Shown piece after piece: positions 63,451-64,000 of a DNA stretch of 64,000 bases. The notes below the pieces were generated by a model, which saw nothing but the letters and a program-made list of their open reading frames with translations, did not search any database and was not told the DNA's origin. The translations under genes were made by a program, and so were the position numbers. Numbering within the stretch: the stretch's first letter is position 1; each line of letters starts with the position of its first letter. This stretch comes from Pseudomonas sp. CHM02 (GTDB lineage: Bacteria > Pseudomonadota > Gammaproteobacteria > Pseudomonadales > Pseudomonadaceae), in contig NZ_JFCA01000012.1 of assembly GCF_000612585.1 (NCBI RefSeq), positions 1 through 64,000 of the forward strand, in the 5' to 3' direction.

Positions 63451-64000
63451 TCAGTTCGCCAGTCGCGCGCCGCTGAGGCTGCCACTCAACTCGTACGCCA
63501 CCAGTTCCGCCTGGTGTGCCGCCAGAATCTCTGGCAGCGAGCCGCGCAGGTATTCCACCCAGGTCTTGATCTTCGCATCCAGGTATTGGCGTGACGGGTA
63601 GATGGCGTACAGGTTTAATTCCTGGGAGCGGTAGTTGGGCATCACCCTTACCAGGGTGCCGTTGCGCAGGCCTTCGATCGCCGCGTACACCGGCAGCAGG
63701 CCGATGCCCATGCCGCTGGTGATCGCGGTTTTCATCGCATCGGCCGAGTTCACCAGAAAGGGCGAGGTGTTGATTGCCACGCTTTCCTGGCCTTCGGGGC
63801 CGTTGAAGGTCCACTTGTCGAGCTGGATCACCGGGCTGACCAGGCGCAGGCAGGCGTGGTTGAGCAGGTCATTGGGGCGATGGGCGCAGCCCTTGGCCTT
63901 GACGTACTCCGGCGAGGCACAGGCGATGCTGTAGGTGATGCCCAGGCGCTGGGACACGAAGCCCGAGTCCGGCAGCTCGCTGGCCAGCACGATGGACACG
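63451..64000 (-). CDS. LysR-family transcriptional regulator, C-terminal part (cut by window end)
   Basis: The visible 182 residues are the effector-binding half of a LysR regulator: SQRLGITYSIACASPEYVKA, then MKTAITSGMGIGLLPVYAAI and VMPNYRSQELNLYAIYPSRQ, all typical of the LysR substrate-binding fold. The N-terminal HTH lies beyond base 64000. It is on the same strand as the dehydrogenase gene, about 130 bases upstream of it. The gap contains a short inverted repeat (AAGCTGG/CCAGCTT, 63428-63446) inside what looks like a degenerate REP. Confidence 0.88.
   Translation of the reverse strand, partial: VSIVLASELPDSGFVSQRLGITYSIACASPEYVKAKGCAHRPNDLLNHACLRLVSPVIQLDKWTFNGPEGQESVAINTSPFLVNSADAMKTAITSGMGIGLLPVYAAIEGLRNGTLVRVMPNYRSQELNLYAIYPSRQYLDAKIKTWVEYLRGSLPEILAAHQAELVAYELSGSLSGARLAN

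Overview
This 64-kb window is chromosomal DNA from a Pseudomonas of the P. fluorescens group. I infer this from the high GC content, the proteins themselves (Mqo, an OprD-type porin, an AlkK-like ligase), the REP/REPIN hairpins (core GTGGGAGCTGGCTTGCC) between genes, and the order rsmI - rnpB - mraZ...lpxC. Almost everything is core genome. I see no prophage, complete insertion sequence, CRISPR array, tRNA or plasmid module.

Layout. 27-6516: malate:quinone oxidoreductase, then small conserved proteins, a YajG-like lipoprotein, a PlsC-type acyltransferase and a SRAP-domain protein. 6575-13455: a Cache chemoreceptor, an M48 lipoprotein protease, a GDT1-family transporter behind a manganese (yybP-ykoY) riboswitch, rsmC, a 2-hydroxyacid dehydrogenase and a LysE exporter. 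13588-21846: an acyl-CoA ligase, a DUF1302/DUF1329 envelope pair and a MalT-like LuxR regulator, which together look like one lipid-related system of unknown substrate. 21843-22879: two gene remnants, an internally deleted hipA and the tail of a metallo-beta-lactamase-fold hydrolase.

23073-28436: an OmpA-like lipoprotein, then dolP, a DiaA/GmhA-type SIS protein, yraN and lpoA on the minus strand, divergent from rsmI. rnpB follows at 28531. 29241-47043 is the complete division and cell wall (dcw) cluster in the classical order mraZ-rsmH-ftsL-ftsI-murE-murF-mraY-murD-ftsW-murG-murC-ddlB-ftsQ-ftsA-ftsZ-lpxC. Most of its genes overlap by 1-11 bases. It is preceded by a clear sigma-70 promoter with three MraZ boxes and closed by a terminator after lpxC.

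47313-64000: a diguanylate cyclase, an OprD porin, a four-gene operon (membrane fusion protein, RND permease, response regulator, sensor kinase) with a palindromic operator upstream, a small conserved protein, an orphan solute-binding protein, an Aer-like receptor, a YkgJ zinc/iron-cluster-type protein, a GNAT acetyltransferase overlapping cheV, a second 2-hydroxyacid dehydrogenase, and a LysR regulator cut by the window end.

Most worth following up: the Mn riboswitch with two interleaved candidate expression-platform helices; matching GTGAC(A/G)T repeats at 11-base spacing in front of two small genes; a possible sRNA ending at a strong terminator upstream of oprD; the acyl-CoA ligase/DUF1302/DUF1329/LuxR cluster; and a SRAP protein lacking two expected active-site residues. 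I did not find a convincing new defence or mobile system.
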